From NCBI RefSeq assembly GCF_015291705.1, contig NZ_CP030050.1, positions 7,564,001 to 7,628,000 on the forward strand: a stretch of DNA of 64,000 nucleotides. The letters run 5' to 3'. Shown piece after piece: positions 8,163 to 15,987 of this stretch. The notes beneath the pieces are model-generated. The model searched no databases. It saw nothing but the letters and a program-made list of their open reading frames with translations, and had not been told where the DNA came from. The stretch's first letter is position 1; each line of letters opens with the position of its first letter. The stretch comes from Bradyrhizobium arachidis. GTDB lineage: Bacteria > Pseudomonadota > Alphaproteobacteria > Rhizobiales > Xanthobacteraceae. A program made the position numbers and the translations under genes.

Positions 8163-9563
8163 TCAAAACTTCAGGGTCGTTCGCAGGCCAAGCACGGTCG
8201 CATTGTGAAGCGCCTTGCCGGGCATTGCACTGGAAGGGCTGGTGGCACCTCCACCCGGATGAATGATGTATTGAAGATTGGGCTGTAACGTCCACCCGTC
8301 CCTGATCTGATATTGATACACGGCTGTCAGAAGGCCTTCGAAACTTCGCATCGGCCAGGTTGGATCGACAAATGTTCGATAATCTGCATCGAGCGCCTGT
8401 GCGCGCTTCGATACATGTGCGTAGCCGGCTGCAATTCCGAACTTGTCGTCGGGACGGCGGTCGTCGAGTCCGATGAATTCGATGCCGGCGTCGGCGTAGC
8501 GATCAATAAGATTGCGGTCGGCAGGCGCCCCCGAGATACGCGCAAAGATGCCAATGCCACGGTCGTCGCTTTTCGGCACACGATAGAGCTTCTGCTCGAA
8601 TACCATCCAACCGCCGACATCACCGGACAAGAGCAGAGGTTCGCCGCTGCTAACGGGTGAAGCGAGTGAGACGCCATTGGACGCCAATCTCTGATCGGCG
8701 AAAGACCCAAAATGGCGCCAGCCGCCAAACTTGATCTGGCCGGCCGGGTTCGGATCGCCCTTCGTGTTATTCCAGGCATACTGGATCTGGCCGAGCAGGA
8801 GGGGCGGATCGTTGACGCGGAAGTTGACGCCATAGCGGTTACGCTCCTGCGGATCCCCGGGGCCGGGCCCAGCCTGATCGCCATCGAAGATGCCGCCAAG
8901 AACGGACAACTGCTCAGTGACATTCACCAGAAGCCGGGCTCCCATGGCAGCCAAGGGAGGCGACGGACCGCCGCTGGGCAAATCAAGCGAGGTGATCGCC
9001 GGCCAGCCCATCGAGGCGTTGGTCAAGACGTCGGTATATTTGGTATTGAAGAACTCGCTGTCGGCCGCGGGTTGTCCCACTTTGAGCGAGACTTTCTCGC
9101 TGCCCCACTGCTTTTCAAAATACGCCTCGTAAAGACGCGTGGACGGCAATGCCTCGATGCCGCTGACGACCAAATAGTTCTGTAGACTGCCGCGCGACAA
9201 CCCGCCGCCGTGGATCTGGAACATGTTGGCATGGAATGTCAGCTGATCGAGGCCGGCGAGCTTTTGCAGGTCTAGGTCCACGGCGAGATTCAACCGACCT
9301 TCGTAGACCGAACCCTGTTTCAGTCCGCCCGAAGGGTTGCCCAGCACTTCGCCGATATAGGTGGCTGCGAATTTGACGCCGTATTTTTGGAAAGGGTTGG
9401 GAAGGAGACCCAGCGTCTTTTCCTCCAAGGTACTTTCGCCCGTATCGGGATCGACCGGCTTATCGTCGTCGGTCTTCTTGTTTTCCTGGGCGGCCGCTGC
9501 CCCCGCCGCCAGCAGCGCGGCGGCGAGAAGCAATTGGTAAAGGCGCCCTTTGGTACGGCTCAC
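8163..9563 (-). CDS. Carbohydrate porin, OprB family
   Basis: About 466 residues starting at a GTG (9563), which gives an ideal Sec signal peptide (SRTKGRLYQLLLAAALLAAG, then AAAAQ). An in-frame ATG at 9605 would place 14 residues before it. The mature part has alternating amphipathic strands and OprB-like segments (LTFHANMFQIHGGG, LSVLGGIFDGDQAGPG, GVNFRVNDPPLLLGQIQYAW) and ends in Phe (LRTTLKF), as outer-membrane barrels do. Known: OprB porins admit sugars. No sugar catabolic genes lie next to it. Monocistronic on the minus strand. Confidence 0.88.
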   Translation of the reverse strand: MSRTKGRLYQLLLAAALLAAGAAAAQENKKTDDDKPVDPDTGESTLEEKTLGLLPNPFQKYGVKFAATYIGEVLGNPSGGLKQGSVYEGRLNLAVDLDLQKLAGLDQLTFHANMFQIHGGGLSRGSLQNYLVVSGIEALPSTRLYEAYFEKQWGSEKVSLKVGQPAADSEFFNTKYTDVLTNASMGWPAITSLDLPSGGPSPPLAAMGARLLVNVTEQLSVLGGIFDGDQAGPGPGDPQERNRYGVNFRVNDPPLLLGQIQYAWNNTKGDPNPAGQIKFGGWRHFGSFADQRLASNGVSLASPVSSGEPLLLSGDVGGWMVFEQKLYRVPKSDDRGIGIFARISGAPADRNLIDRYADAGIEFIGLDDRRPDDKFGIAAGYAHVSKRAQALDADYRTFVDPTWPMRSFEGLLTAVYQYQIRDGWTLQPNLQYIIHPGGGATSPSSAMPGKALHNATVLGLRTTLKF

Positions 9564-9707
9564 AGTTTCGATCCTGATTGGCGGAACGCCCACCCATCGG
9601 GCCATGTGATCGGCTTCAATTCAAGCCCGTTGATCGAAGTGCTTGCTTTGCAAGCGCAAGTCTAACCTATGTTAAGCGCGCCCTAGAAGTACCATCATCC
9701 TACGCGC

Positions 9708-10316
9708 TCAATCATCGACCGCCCAACTCGCTAGAATGCGGTCAACCGATGCCACTTCGATCTGCAGGCTGAAGCGCTTGGTATAGAGCTCGATCAGCGC
9801 GTCGTGGCTCTCATCGGATGAGCTGCATAGCGCGTCTTCGGCAAGGATCACGCGGTAGCCAATATCGACCGCGGCAAGCACGGTGGCCAGCACACAAACA
9901 TCAGTCTCACCGCCGGAAACGATCAGCGTATCCACCTGATGCCCATCAAGGAAGCCGTGCAGCCGCCCATTGGCGAAAGCGCAGTAGGTTTGGCGGTCGA
10001 TGACCGTGGCAGGCGGCACGAAGCGTAGCAGGGCCGGCATCAGCTCCAGCAGCGCCGGATCGACCCTATCACGTGTTACGCATTCCCATTTCTCGTAATA
10101 GGCCTTCCAGACGCCGCGCGCCTCGGCCTTGTTGCGGACCGGTATAAATCGCGTGAACACGGTACGCTGTGGCGCATGTGCAATCAGCCTGACCGCCCCG
10201 GGTAGCGCACGTTCCATCCAGGGCGTTGCCCATGCAGCGCCGGGCGCGAACAATCCTTGCATGTCGATGCAGAGATGGACGGCATGCGGGCCAGGCGGCG
10301 AGAGCAATTGGCCCAT
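9708..10316 (-). CDS. Isochorismatase-like cysteine hydrolase
   Basis: 202 residues with the family triad visible: Asp in HLCIDMQGLFAPG, a Lys/Arg region, and the nucleophile Cys in SGGETDVCVLATVLAAVDIG. Known: the fold covers isochorismatases, nicotinamidases and N-carbamoyl amidases; the substrate cannot be assigned here. It follows the PAP2 gene by two bases on the same strand, so the two form an operon. Confidence 0.88.
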   Translation of the reverse strand: MGQLLSPPGPHAVHLCIDMQGLFAPGAAWATPWMERALPGAVRLIAHAPQRTVFTRFIPVRNKAEARGVWKAYYEKWECVTRDRVDPALLELMPALLRFVPPATVIDRQTYCAFANGRLHGFLDGHQVDTLIVSGGETDVCVLATVLAAVDIGYRVILAEDALCSSSDESHDALIELYTKRFSLQIEVASVDRILASWAVDD

Positions 10317-10318
10317 GA

Positions 10319-10873
10319 CTAGCCCGACCTTCCAAAGCCGGTCAGCCGCCGCATCAGGCGCTCGAGGACCGCGCCGATCGCCAGTCCCGCGATCACGTCG
10401 CTTGCCCAGTGCGCGAGCAAAACGATGCGCGTCGAGACGAGAACGGCACCAATGGCCCAGACAAGGTTTCTCTTGGCTGGCCGCAACTCGGTTGCGGCGG
10501 AAGCAAGGGCGCCGACATGCACAGCGTGCCCCGAAGGAAACGCATCAAGCGCCTTGCCCGAGAGCGGAATGCCATGAAGATGGCCGCGCACGGTCCGGCG
10601 ATCGGGCCGCACCTGATCGAACTGCGTTTTCAAAAGGTGAGGCAGCAGAACCGCCGCGAACGTCGTCAGCAGCACATGATCGCCCGCCCGTCGCTGTGCT
10701 GGTGACTTGGAACGCGACCAGAGCCACCATCCGACGGCGAGCGCCGTCAGGACATGTCCATCGGCTCCCCAAGTGATGATCGAGGATACGTCTTCAGGCA
10801 GAGGCCGTGTGTTGCGCGCGATTATGCGTGCGAGCGCGGTGTCGGCTGGCAAAGGGTGCACGCGTATTGTCAT
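10319..10873 (-). CDS. PAP2-family membrane phosphatase
   Basis: 184 residues from the ATG at 10873 (MTIRVHPLPAD). All three PAP2 motifs are present: K-T-Q-F-D-Q-V-R-P-D-R, P-S-G-H-A-V-H, and R-I-V-L-L-A-H-W-A-S-D, with several hydrophobic helices between. Known: members dephosphorylate lipid phosphates such as undecaprenyl-PP or phosphatidate at the membrane surface. A longer frame reaching 11110 overlaps a divergent promoter and small gene and is not favoured. Upstream, GGAAC-N16-GATT on this strand is a weak EcfG-like match. Operon with the isochorismatase-like gene. Confidence 0.85.
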   Translation of the reverse strand: MTIRVHPLPADTALARIIARNTRPLPEDVSSIITWGADGHVLTALAVGWWLWSRSKSPAQRRAGDHVLLTTFAAVLLPHLLKTQFDQVRPDRRTVRGHLHGIPLSGKALDAFPSGHAVHVGALASAATELRPAKRNLVWAIGAVLVSTRIVLLAHWASDVIAGLAIGAVLERLMRRLTGFGRSG

Positions 10874-10994
10874 CGATAGCCTTGACCTCCTTTCCACGAT
10901 CGGCCTTGCCGCAATCCCCATAAAATAGCGATTGGCAAGCGGAGCAGGTCGTCTCGGTCTCTCAATCGACAGCCGCGAAAACCGTTCCCAGCGA

Positions 10995-11020
10995 GGAACT
11001 GTGCGGCGGACGGTGGCGTT
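10995..11020 (+). promoter_or_regulatory. EcfG-type promoter of the 28-aa membrane peptide gene
   Basis: GGAAC, 17 bases, CGTT, ending 34 bases before the ATG at 11055. An exact match to the general-stress promoter pattern. Confidence 0.7.
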
Positions 11021-11054
11021 GAAAGCGTGGGACAGATGATTGGAGGAAAGAGCC

Positions 11055-11141
11055 ATGGGTTTTGGACGAGGCGCATTGTTATGGTTGCTGGGCATCCCGC
11101 TGCCGATCATTCTGCTGTTGGCGATCTTCTGGCACCATTAG
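11055..11141 (+). CDS. 28-aa single-span membrane peptide
   Basis: The peptide is almost entirely one hydrophobic helix: an N-terminal MGFGRGALLWLLG, a Pro kink (IPLPIILLLAIF) and a C-terminal WHH. GGAGG sits nine bases before the ATG and an EcfG-type promoter lies just upstream, which together make it a credible gene despite its length. Function unknown; possibly a membrane-stress or transporter-modulating peptide (inference). Confidence 0.65.
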   Translation: MGFGRGALLWLLGIPLPIILLLAIFWHH

Positions 11142-11268
11142 GCTGGCGAGCCCGCGTCCCCGGCGGCGCGGGCGTCCCCTGTCGCGCGTTGAACTTTGAC
11201 CGGAGAAGTCCTCATTGCTTCTTGACGTGGCAAACGGGACGCTGCGCAGCCCTGATCCCGAGGAGCAC

Positions 11269-12579
11269 ATGGCAAAAGCCGAGGCCAAAACGCCGGATGA
11301 CAAAAAGCCGGATGAGAAGAATGGCCTTCTGAAACGGCTCGGTCCTGGACTGATTACGGGCGCATCGGACGATGATCCTTCCGGCATCGGCACTTACAGC
11401 CAGGCCGGCGCGCAGCTTGGTTTTGGCATCGGCTGGACGATGCTTCTCAGCTATCCATTAATGGTAGCGATCCAGGAGATTTCGGGCCGGATCGGAAGGG
11501 TGACCGGTCACGGCATCGCCGGCAATGTCTGCCGCAATTATCCCAGCTGGGTGATTTGGTCGCTCGTCGGTCTTCTCTTTGTCGCCAACACGATCAATGT
11601 TGCGGCCGATCTCGGCGCCATGGCGGATGCCGCGAAGCTGGTGATTGGCGGCTCGGCGATCATCTATGTCGTTGCCTTTGCGGTCGTCTCGGTACTGGCG
11701 CAGATCTTCATCGCCTACAAGCGCTATGTCGCGATCCTCAAATGGCTGACGCTGGTGCTTTTTGCTTATGTGGTTGCGCTGGCGGTCGTCAAAGTGCCCT
11801 GGCCTGACGCGCTCAAGGGACTGTTCATCCCGAAGGTCGAATGGAGCGGCGCCTTTCTGACGACGCTGGTCGCCATCCTCGGCACCACGATCTCGCCGTA
11901 CCTGTTTATCTGGCAATCCTCGCAGGAAGCCGAGGAGCAGCGCATTCATCCCGACAAGAAACCGCTCAAGGAGGACGCGCGTACTGAAGAGCGCGAGCTT
12001 TGGCGCATTCGCCTCGACACGATGATTGGCATGGCCTTCTCGAATATCATTGCGATCGCGATCATCATGACGACAGCCGCCACGCTGCATCAGCGGGGGG
12101 TGACCGATGTGCAGTCATCGGCTCAGGCGGCCGCCGCCTTGAAGCCGATCGCGGGGCCGCTGGCCGAACTGGTTTTTGCGCTCGGCATCATTGGCACGGG
12201 TTTGCTCGCCGTGCCGGTGCTGGCCGGATCGACCGCCTATGCCATCGGCGAAGGCCGCAAATGGCCGGTTGGTCTCGCGCGCAAACCGAAGCAGGCGGTG
12301 GCTTTCTATTCGGTTCTTGCCCTCTCGGTCGGCCTCGGTGTTGCGCTCAATTTCACACCCATCGATCCGATCAAGGCGCTTTACTGGAGCGCGGTCATCA
12401 ATGGCGTGCTGGCGGCGCCGGTGATGACCATGCTGATGCTGCTGGTCAGGCGCCGTGACGTCATGGGCAAGCTTGTCGTCGAAGGCTGGCTGTACTGGCT
12501 TGGCTGGGCATCCACGGCCGCGATGGCTCTTTGCATCGTGGGCATGGCCGTCAGCATGCTGATGCCTACAACATCCTAG
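11269..12579 (+). CDS. Nramp-like divalent metal transporter
   Basis: About 436 residues with eleven or so membrane helices. The first helix carries GASDDDPSGIGTYSQAGAQ, the Nramp helix-1 region, but the canonical Asp-Pro-Gly-Asn is Asp-Pro-Ser-Gly. In helix 6 the usual Met-Pro-His is absent (MGMAFSNIIAIAIIMTTAA). Known: those residues coordinate Mn2+/Fe2+ in Nramp, and Nramp-related proteins lacking them have been linked to Mg2+ or other substrates. Metal identity is therefore open. The ATG at 11269 follows AGGAG. A GTG-started small membrane gene follows after 22 bases, suggesting an operon. Confidence 0.85.
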   Translation: MAKAEAKTPDDKKPDEKNGLLKRLGPGLITGASDDDPSGIGTYSQAGAQLGFGIGWTMLLSYPLMVAIQEISGRIGRVTGHGIAGNVCRNYPSWVIWSLVGLLFVANTINVAADLGAMADAAKLVIGGSAIIYVVAFAVVSVLAQIFIAYKRYVAILKWLTLVLFAYVVALAVVKVPWPDALKGLFIPKVEWSGAFLTTLVAILGTTISPYLFIWQSSQEAEEQRIHPDKKPLKEDARTEERELWRIRLDTMIGMAFSNIIAIAIIMTTAATLHQRGVTDVQSSAQAAAALKPIAGPLAELVFALGIIGTGLLAVPVLAGSTAYAIGEGRKWPVGLARKPKQAVAFYSVLALSVGLGVALNFTPIDPIKALYWSAVINGVLAAPVMTMLMLLVRRRDVMGKLVVEGWLYWLGWASTAAMALCIVGMAVSMLMPTTS

Positions 12580-12601
12580 AAGCGACAAGCAAGGAGGTGT
12601 C

Positions 12602-12940
12602 GTGGATTACGCTTTGCGCTTCATCATCGGCGGCCTTGTGGTCTCACTGTTTGCGGTCATAGGCGACGTGCTGCGACCCAAGAGTTTCGCGGGATTGTTT
12701 GGCGCCGCGCCCTCCGTTGCGCTTGCCACGCTCGGCCTCGCTTTCTGGAAGCACGGCGGCGACTATGTGGCGATCGAAGGCCGCTCGATGATCCTGGGTT
12801 CGATCGCGCTGGCGGCTTATAGCATGGTTGTGTGTCAGTTGCTGATGCGGGCCGACTGGTCGGCGCTGAAGGCCACCCTCGCCGCTCTTGCCGTCTGGCT
12901 TGTGGTGGCGGCAGGCCTCAAGCAAGTCTTGATCGGGTGA
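12602..12940 (+). CDS. DUF3147-type small membrane protein
   Basis: 112 residues, about four helices (LRFIIGGLVVSLFAVIGDVL; GAAPSVALATLGLAFW; ILGSIALAAYSMVVCQLL; LAALAVWLVVAAGLKQVLIG). The start is GTG, preceded by AAGGAGG. DUF3147 members are small integral membrane proteins of unknown function. It lies between the Nramp-like gene and another small membrane protein with a related opening, so the three probably form one transcript. Confidence 0.75.
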   Translation: MDYALRFIIGGLVVSLFAVIGDVLRPKSFAGLFGAAPSVALATLGLAFWKHGGDYVAIEGRSMILGSIALAAYSMVVCQLLMRADWSALKATLAALAVWLVVAAGLKQVLIG

Positions 12941-12945
12941 CAATT

Positions 12946-13389
12946 ATGGCCGTACGCTTCAAACTTTCGGCGCTAAAGCAGGGACATACTTACGAGTACA
13001 TCGTGCGTTTTGCGCTGGGCGGATTGGCGACTGTCGTTGCCGGTCTGGTGGCAGACTGGGCAGGGCCTGAGGCCGGCGGATTGATGCTCGCCTTCCCGGC
13101 AATTTTCTGCGCCAGCGCGACTTTAATCGAGAAGCATGAACGTGAACGCAAGCAACAAAGGGGCCTGCTTGGCGAGCAGCGGGGCAAGGGGGCGGCCGCG
13201 CTTGATGCCGCCGGAGCCGGCTGGGGTAGCATCGGCATGGCCAGCTTCGCACTGATGATCTCGTGGCAGGCCCCCGGTCTCAATCCGCCGCTCTGCCTAG
13301 CTGCCGCCTCTCTGGTTTGGTTCGCCGTCGCCGTGTGTATGTGGCGGCTGCGGCGCGCGTTGCCCAAGCCCGGCATCGCTACTCAGTAA
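12946..13389 (+). CDS. Small membrane protein related to its DUF3147 neighbour
   Basis: 147 residues. The opening YIVRFALGGLATVVAGLVAD resembles that of the preceding gene, followed by a second helix (GGLMLAFPAIFCASATLI), a charged linker (EKHERERKQQRGLLGEQRGKG) and two C-terminal helices. The ATG lies five bases after the previous stop. Its last 11 bases overlap the convergent DUF2934 gene. Function unknown. Confidence 0.72.
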   Translation: MAVRFKLSALKQGHTYEYIVRFALGGLATVVAGLVADWAGPEAGGLMLAFPAIFCASATLIEKHERERKQQRGLLGEQRGKGAAALDAAGAGWGSIGMASFALMISWQAPGLNPPLCLAAASLVWFAVAVCMWRLRRALPKPGIATQ

Positions 13390-13549
13390 AGGTGCCAGAA
13401 TTCTCATCGGTATTCATGGCGGGATCTTGCTGCATGAGCTCGCGCTCGGCTTCAAACCAAAACCGATCTTGCTGCCCTTCAGTCTCTCCCGCGGCTTGCC
13501 ACAGCAAGTGAGCGCGCTCCCGACTCTGTTCGTCCGTCGGCTTTTCCAT
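13379..13549 (-). CDS. DUF2934 small protein
   Basis: 56 residues. The core ERAHLLWQAAGETEGQQDRF followed by WFEAEREL is the DUF2934 signature (R-A--LWE--G-PEG---HWL-AEREL). A GGGAGGA ribosome-binding site precedes the ATG, and an EcfG-type promoter lies 30 bases further upstream. Function unknown; DUF2934 genes are common in rhizobial stress loci. Confidence 0.8.
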   Translation of the reverse strand: MEKPTDEQSRERAHLLWQAAGETEGQQDRFWFEAERELMQQDPAMNTDENSGTFTE

Positions 13550-13579
13550 GCTGTCCTCCCACTACATATTGCGGAGCGC

Positions 13580-13604
13580 AACGCGGCCCTCTGTCGCGGG
13601 TTCC
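13580..13604 (-). promoter_or_regulatory. EcfG-type promoter of the DUF2934 gene
   Basis: On the minus strand GGAAC, 16 bases, CGTT, ending 30 bases before the start at 13549. Confidence 0.7.
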
Positions 13605-13882
13605 AACTTGACACCGTTCAAGTGTTCGCTTCCACGATTATCTCGTCAGAGGAGGTTGCTAGCTGTACAGTGCAGCCTTTTGCGAGATGCGCCTAGCGTC
13701 AAGGCCGTCGCACTTGAAAATGGCTTCTGGCATCGCGGTGATTCTGCGCGCATCGGACCTTGTTCGGCGGACTGTCATCGCAGACACGGTCGCGCGTCGC
13801 GCTCGGAGAAACCGCGGATCTATCTTCAAAACACCCTGCGGCGTGCGACGACTGTTGCGCACCGTGAAAACGTCGTGGCCTC
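13605..13882. other. Intergenic stretch of unclear content
   Basis: About 280 bases. Both strands are open for 70-110 codons (plus from 13687, minus 13895-13659), but neither frame shows a recognisable domain or ribosome-binding site. I see no confident gene. Confidence 0.35.
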
Positions 13883-14292
13883 TTACCGTCGCCAAGGAAC
13901 GACAAATCGGTCGGCTTCGTAGTTTTCAAGGAGATCGCTGTGATAGGCGCCGCCGGCCAGTTCGCGCGATTTCAAATAAACAAAGGCCCGGACCGGCTGG
14001 CCGACGCCAAGTGGGACGACCTCTATAGCGACCCGGAAGTTGCCCGGCTTGCCGAGCGATTCCAACCGGTCGAGCTTTTGAAGACGGCCGACATCAATGC
14101 GATAAACTTCGCCGAAGACCCGATGTCCACGACCGGGCTCATTGAACATCATCGGCGCAAACCATGGCCCGGCAATGACAAGGGGAAAAGGCTCGACCGT
14201 CTGATACACGCCCAGCGGAAACGCCCCATCCAGACCGCACGTATGAAGGGGCGTCCTCTTTTCAACGTGCCGAATACGAAGACGTGCGGCAT
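13883..14292 (-). pseudogene. Gamma-glutamylcyclotransferase-like protein, frameshifted near the N-terminus
   Basis: The start (ATG at 14292) reads MPHVFVFGTLKRG, the family nucleotide-free YGTL-type loop, but the frame then breaks. The rest (PLHTCGLDGAFPLG ... VFGEVYRIDVGRLQKLDRLE ... AFVYLKSRE) continues in the next frame to 13883. Adding one base near 14248 (next to a CCCC run) restores the expected KRG-x-PLH junction. Known: the fold covers AIG2/GGCT/BtrG enzymes acting on gamma-glutamyl amines. Either a fresh pseudogene or a sequencing error; the body is otherwise well preserved. Confidence 0.75.
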
Positions 14293-14382
14293 GAGACGCT
14301 AGCTCTCTTTCGCGCGCCAAATCGCGTGGATCATTAAGCCGACTTGCGGCTCGCCGACTCACGCTGTGGATCAGCTTCTGGG

Positions 14383-14478
14383 CTATCGCTTTTCGGAAAA
14401 GATGATCGTCGCCGTGCGGCAGGCATTCTCGAGGGCGGCATCACGTATGGTTTTGGTAGGCTCATCGAGCTGTTTCAT
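14383..14478 (-). CDS. Possible 31-aa peptide
   Basis: A short frame (opening MKQLDEPTKTIRDAALENA) with a G-rich stretch (CGGGGGAT) eight bases upstream. No relative recognised. It may be a small gene or a remnant. Confidence 0.3.
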   Translation of the reverse strand: MKQLDEPTKTIRDAALENACRTATIIFSEKR

Positions 14479-14525
14479 GCAATCCCCCGACGGGACGCTT
14501 GGCCGAATTGCGGGTCAATTCTCTA

Positions 14526-14550
14526 GGAACCGCGATGTTCCTAAACCGTT
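14526..14550 (+). promoter_or_regulatory. EcfG-type promoter of the 67-aa helical protein
   Basis: GGAAC, 16 bases, CGTT, ending 28 bases before the GTG at 14579. It supports that start over the longer upstream reading frame. Confidence 0.7.
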
Positions 14551-14578
14551 AGGGGACCAGAAACTGGAGATTTCAGTC

Positions 14579-14782
14579 GTGTCAGTCAAACGTAACCGCA
14601 GCCGCCCCCCAGGTTCGCTGCAAGAGCGCCTTTTGGCGATGGCGAAGCTGGCCAGGCGGCGGGCGGAAGAGGCTCCGGAAGGCGAAGAACGCAAGAGGCT
14701 GCTTCGGAAGGCCGAGCTGACTGAGCGTTCGGCCAAGATTGAGGCCTGGTTAGCGCCCTCGGTGTCGTCGAAGTCGCCGTAG
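14579..14782 (+). CDS. Small helical protein of the LLRKA-x-WL family
   Basis: 67 residues from a GTG: PPGSLQERLLAMAKLARRRA, then EEAPEGEERKRLLRKAEL and SAKIEAWLAPS. The pattern ARxxPxGxERxxLLRKAxxxxxAxxIxxWL recurs in the genes at 18056, 23972, 31890 (broken) and, in part, 61853. The position directly downstream of an EcfG-type promoter argues for this start. Function unknown; predicted helical and highly charged. Confidence 0.65.
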   Translation: MSVKRNRSRPPGSLQERLLAMAKLARRRAEEAPEGEERKRLLRKAELTERSAKIEAWLAPSVSSKSP

Positions 14783-14950
14783 CTGCGCGGGACGACGCTG
14801 ATGGAGAAGGCGGGCACACACCGAGCGAGCTTGGAAGGTCAACCATCTCATTCAGCATCCTCATTGCGCAAAATCGAACACTGGCACATCGTTTCGAGCT
14901 TTTTTGATTTGGGTCAGTGGTCCCGCTCGGTTGAGCGGAACTTTCTTCCC

Positions 14951-15094
14951 ATGAACCAGCCCGACGAGCGAGGTCCGGTGAGGAAGACGCCGAAGGCCAA
15001 GCCGTCGCGCGTGGCGGAGACCCGGCGAGCTATCGGGGAGTACGCGAACGATCTATGGGAGATCATCAAGAGACTCCGCATGCAGTTGCATTGA
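14951..15094 (+). CDS. Small conserved hypothetical protein
   Basis: 47 residues: a basic Pro-rich head (ERGPVRKTPKAKPSRV) and an amphipathic helix (ETRRAIGEYANDLWEIIKRL). The second part resembles a motif (EEYANDLREIIKKLRR) I associate with small Bradyrhizobium proteins. No strong ribosome-binding site. Function unknown. Confidence 0.5.
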   Translation: MNQPDERGPVRKTPKAKPSRVAETRRAIGEYANDLWEIIKRLRMQLH

Positions 15095-15262
15095 GGCCCC
15101 GATCGCATGTCCGCGGCGACGCCTTCCAACCGACCTGTCAGGATCCGCTTGGCATCGCCGCGGACGAAGCCGTCGCTCAAATTAGCGTGGCGCTGGCTTC
15201 GCTTTGGGACAGCTGTCCGAAGCTCAGGGCTTCGAAAGAAGGCAGCTGATGCGAGGCACCAA

Positions 15263-15442
15263 TCAGGCGGCAGACCGATCCGGAAAGTTACCTTGGAGCT
15301 GATCGAGCAGCCGTTGCTCCCGGTCGATGCGGGTCTGATAGAGCTGACGCTCGCTGTCAGTTTTGGCGCTCGCCAGCAACAGCCGGTAGTGCCCGATGAC
15401 CTTCTCGCTGCCGCGGATCAGGAGGCCGCGGATGTCGCTCAT
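15263..15442 (-). CDS. Small coiled-coil-like protein (second of a paralogous pair)
   Basis: 59 residues (MSDIRGLLIRGSEKVIGHYR, then LLLASAKTDSERQLYQTRID). Its ATG overlaps the TGA of the preceding gene (ATGA). The two products align: x-R-x-x-x-x-I-x-x-YR-LL--K--SER---x-RI--EQ--LD-L. Predicted helical; function unknown. Probably a coupled pair that associates (inference). Confidence 0.6.
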   Translation of the reverse strand: MSDIRGLLIRGSEKVIGHYRLLLASAKTDSERQLYQTRIDREQRLLDQLQGNFPDRSAA

Positions 15443-15663
15443 GGCTCGGCCCCCGCCCCTTCGGAGCCAGCCGAACCTTTCGGCATCGCAAACGCGACGG
15501 GGAAGGTATCGGCGGTCAGCGCATCGAGTGCGGTCTGCTCCTCGGCGAGGCGCCGTTCGATGAACTGGCGTTCCAACTCCGAGACCTTCGTCCGAAGCAG
15601 TCGCCGATAGCGATGGATATTGTTGCGGTGCGCACGGATGCGGGCCAGATCTTCGTCGAGCAT
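15439..15663 (-). CDS. Small coiled-coil-like protein (first of a paralogous pair)
   Basis: 74 residues with a long charged helix (MLDEDLARIRAHRNNIHRYR, then LLRTKVSELERQFIERRLAE) and a Pro/Gly-rich tail. CAGGAGAG precedes the ATG. It overlaps the start of its paralogue at 15442 by four bases. It lies upstream of and divergent from the hsp20 pair. Function unknown. Confidence 0.6.
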   Translation of the reverse strand: MLDEDLARIRAHRNNIHRYRRLLRTKVSELERQFIERRLAEEQTALDALTADTFPVAFAMPKGSAGSEGAGAEP

Positions 15664-15894
15664 CGTCGTCTCTCCTGACGGTCGTCACGGTCCTTTTCGG
15701 TGTTGAGAAAACCGGGAAAGCGAATTCCCGACGCAAAATATCCGGGCTCGAATAACTGTCAAGCGCCTCTGTCGTCCCGGGCACGGGTCGACGGGCACGC
15801 AGCCACCCGCAATTTTTTTCGGCCACCTCTTGAAAGGCCTTTGCGCTTTTCTAAGTCATTTTTCGCCGCGAGAGCGGTGTGCCGGGCGCCTTCA

Positions 15895-15987
15895 CGGGTC
15901 CGGCGCGGGCGCCGGGCCGGTATCAGACCCGCTCTGACTCCTGCCTTGCGCTCCTTGTATCCAGCTTGCTCTTTGGAGGACTTGGTT
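15895..15987 (+). promoter_or_regulatory. ROSE-like RNA thermometer upstream of hsp20
   Basis: The leader contains GC-rich inverted repeats (around 15900-15935) and ends with TTGCTCTTTGGAGGACTTGG just before the ATG. Known: ROSE elements of rhizobial small heat-shock genes end in a hairpin in which U(U/C)GCU pairs imperfectly with the GGAGG ribosome-binding site, melting on heat. The motif and spacing match. The upper hairpins were judged by eye only. Confidence 0.7.
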
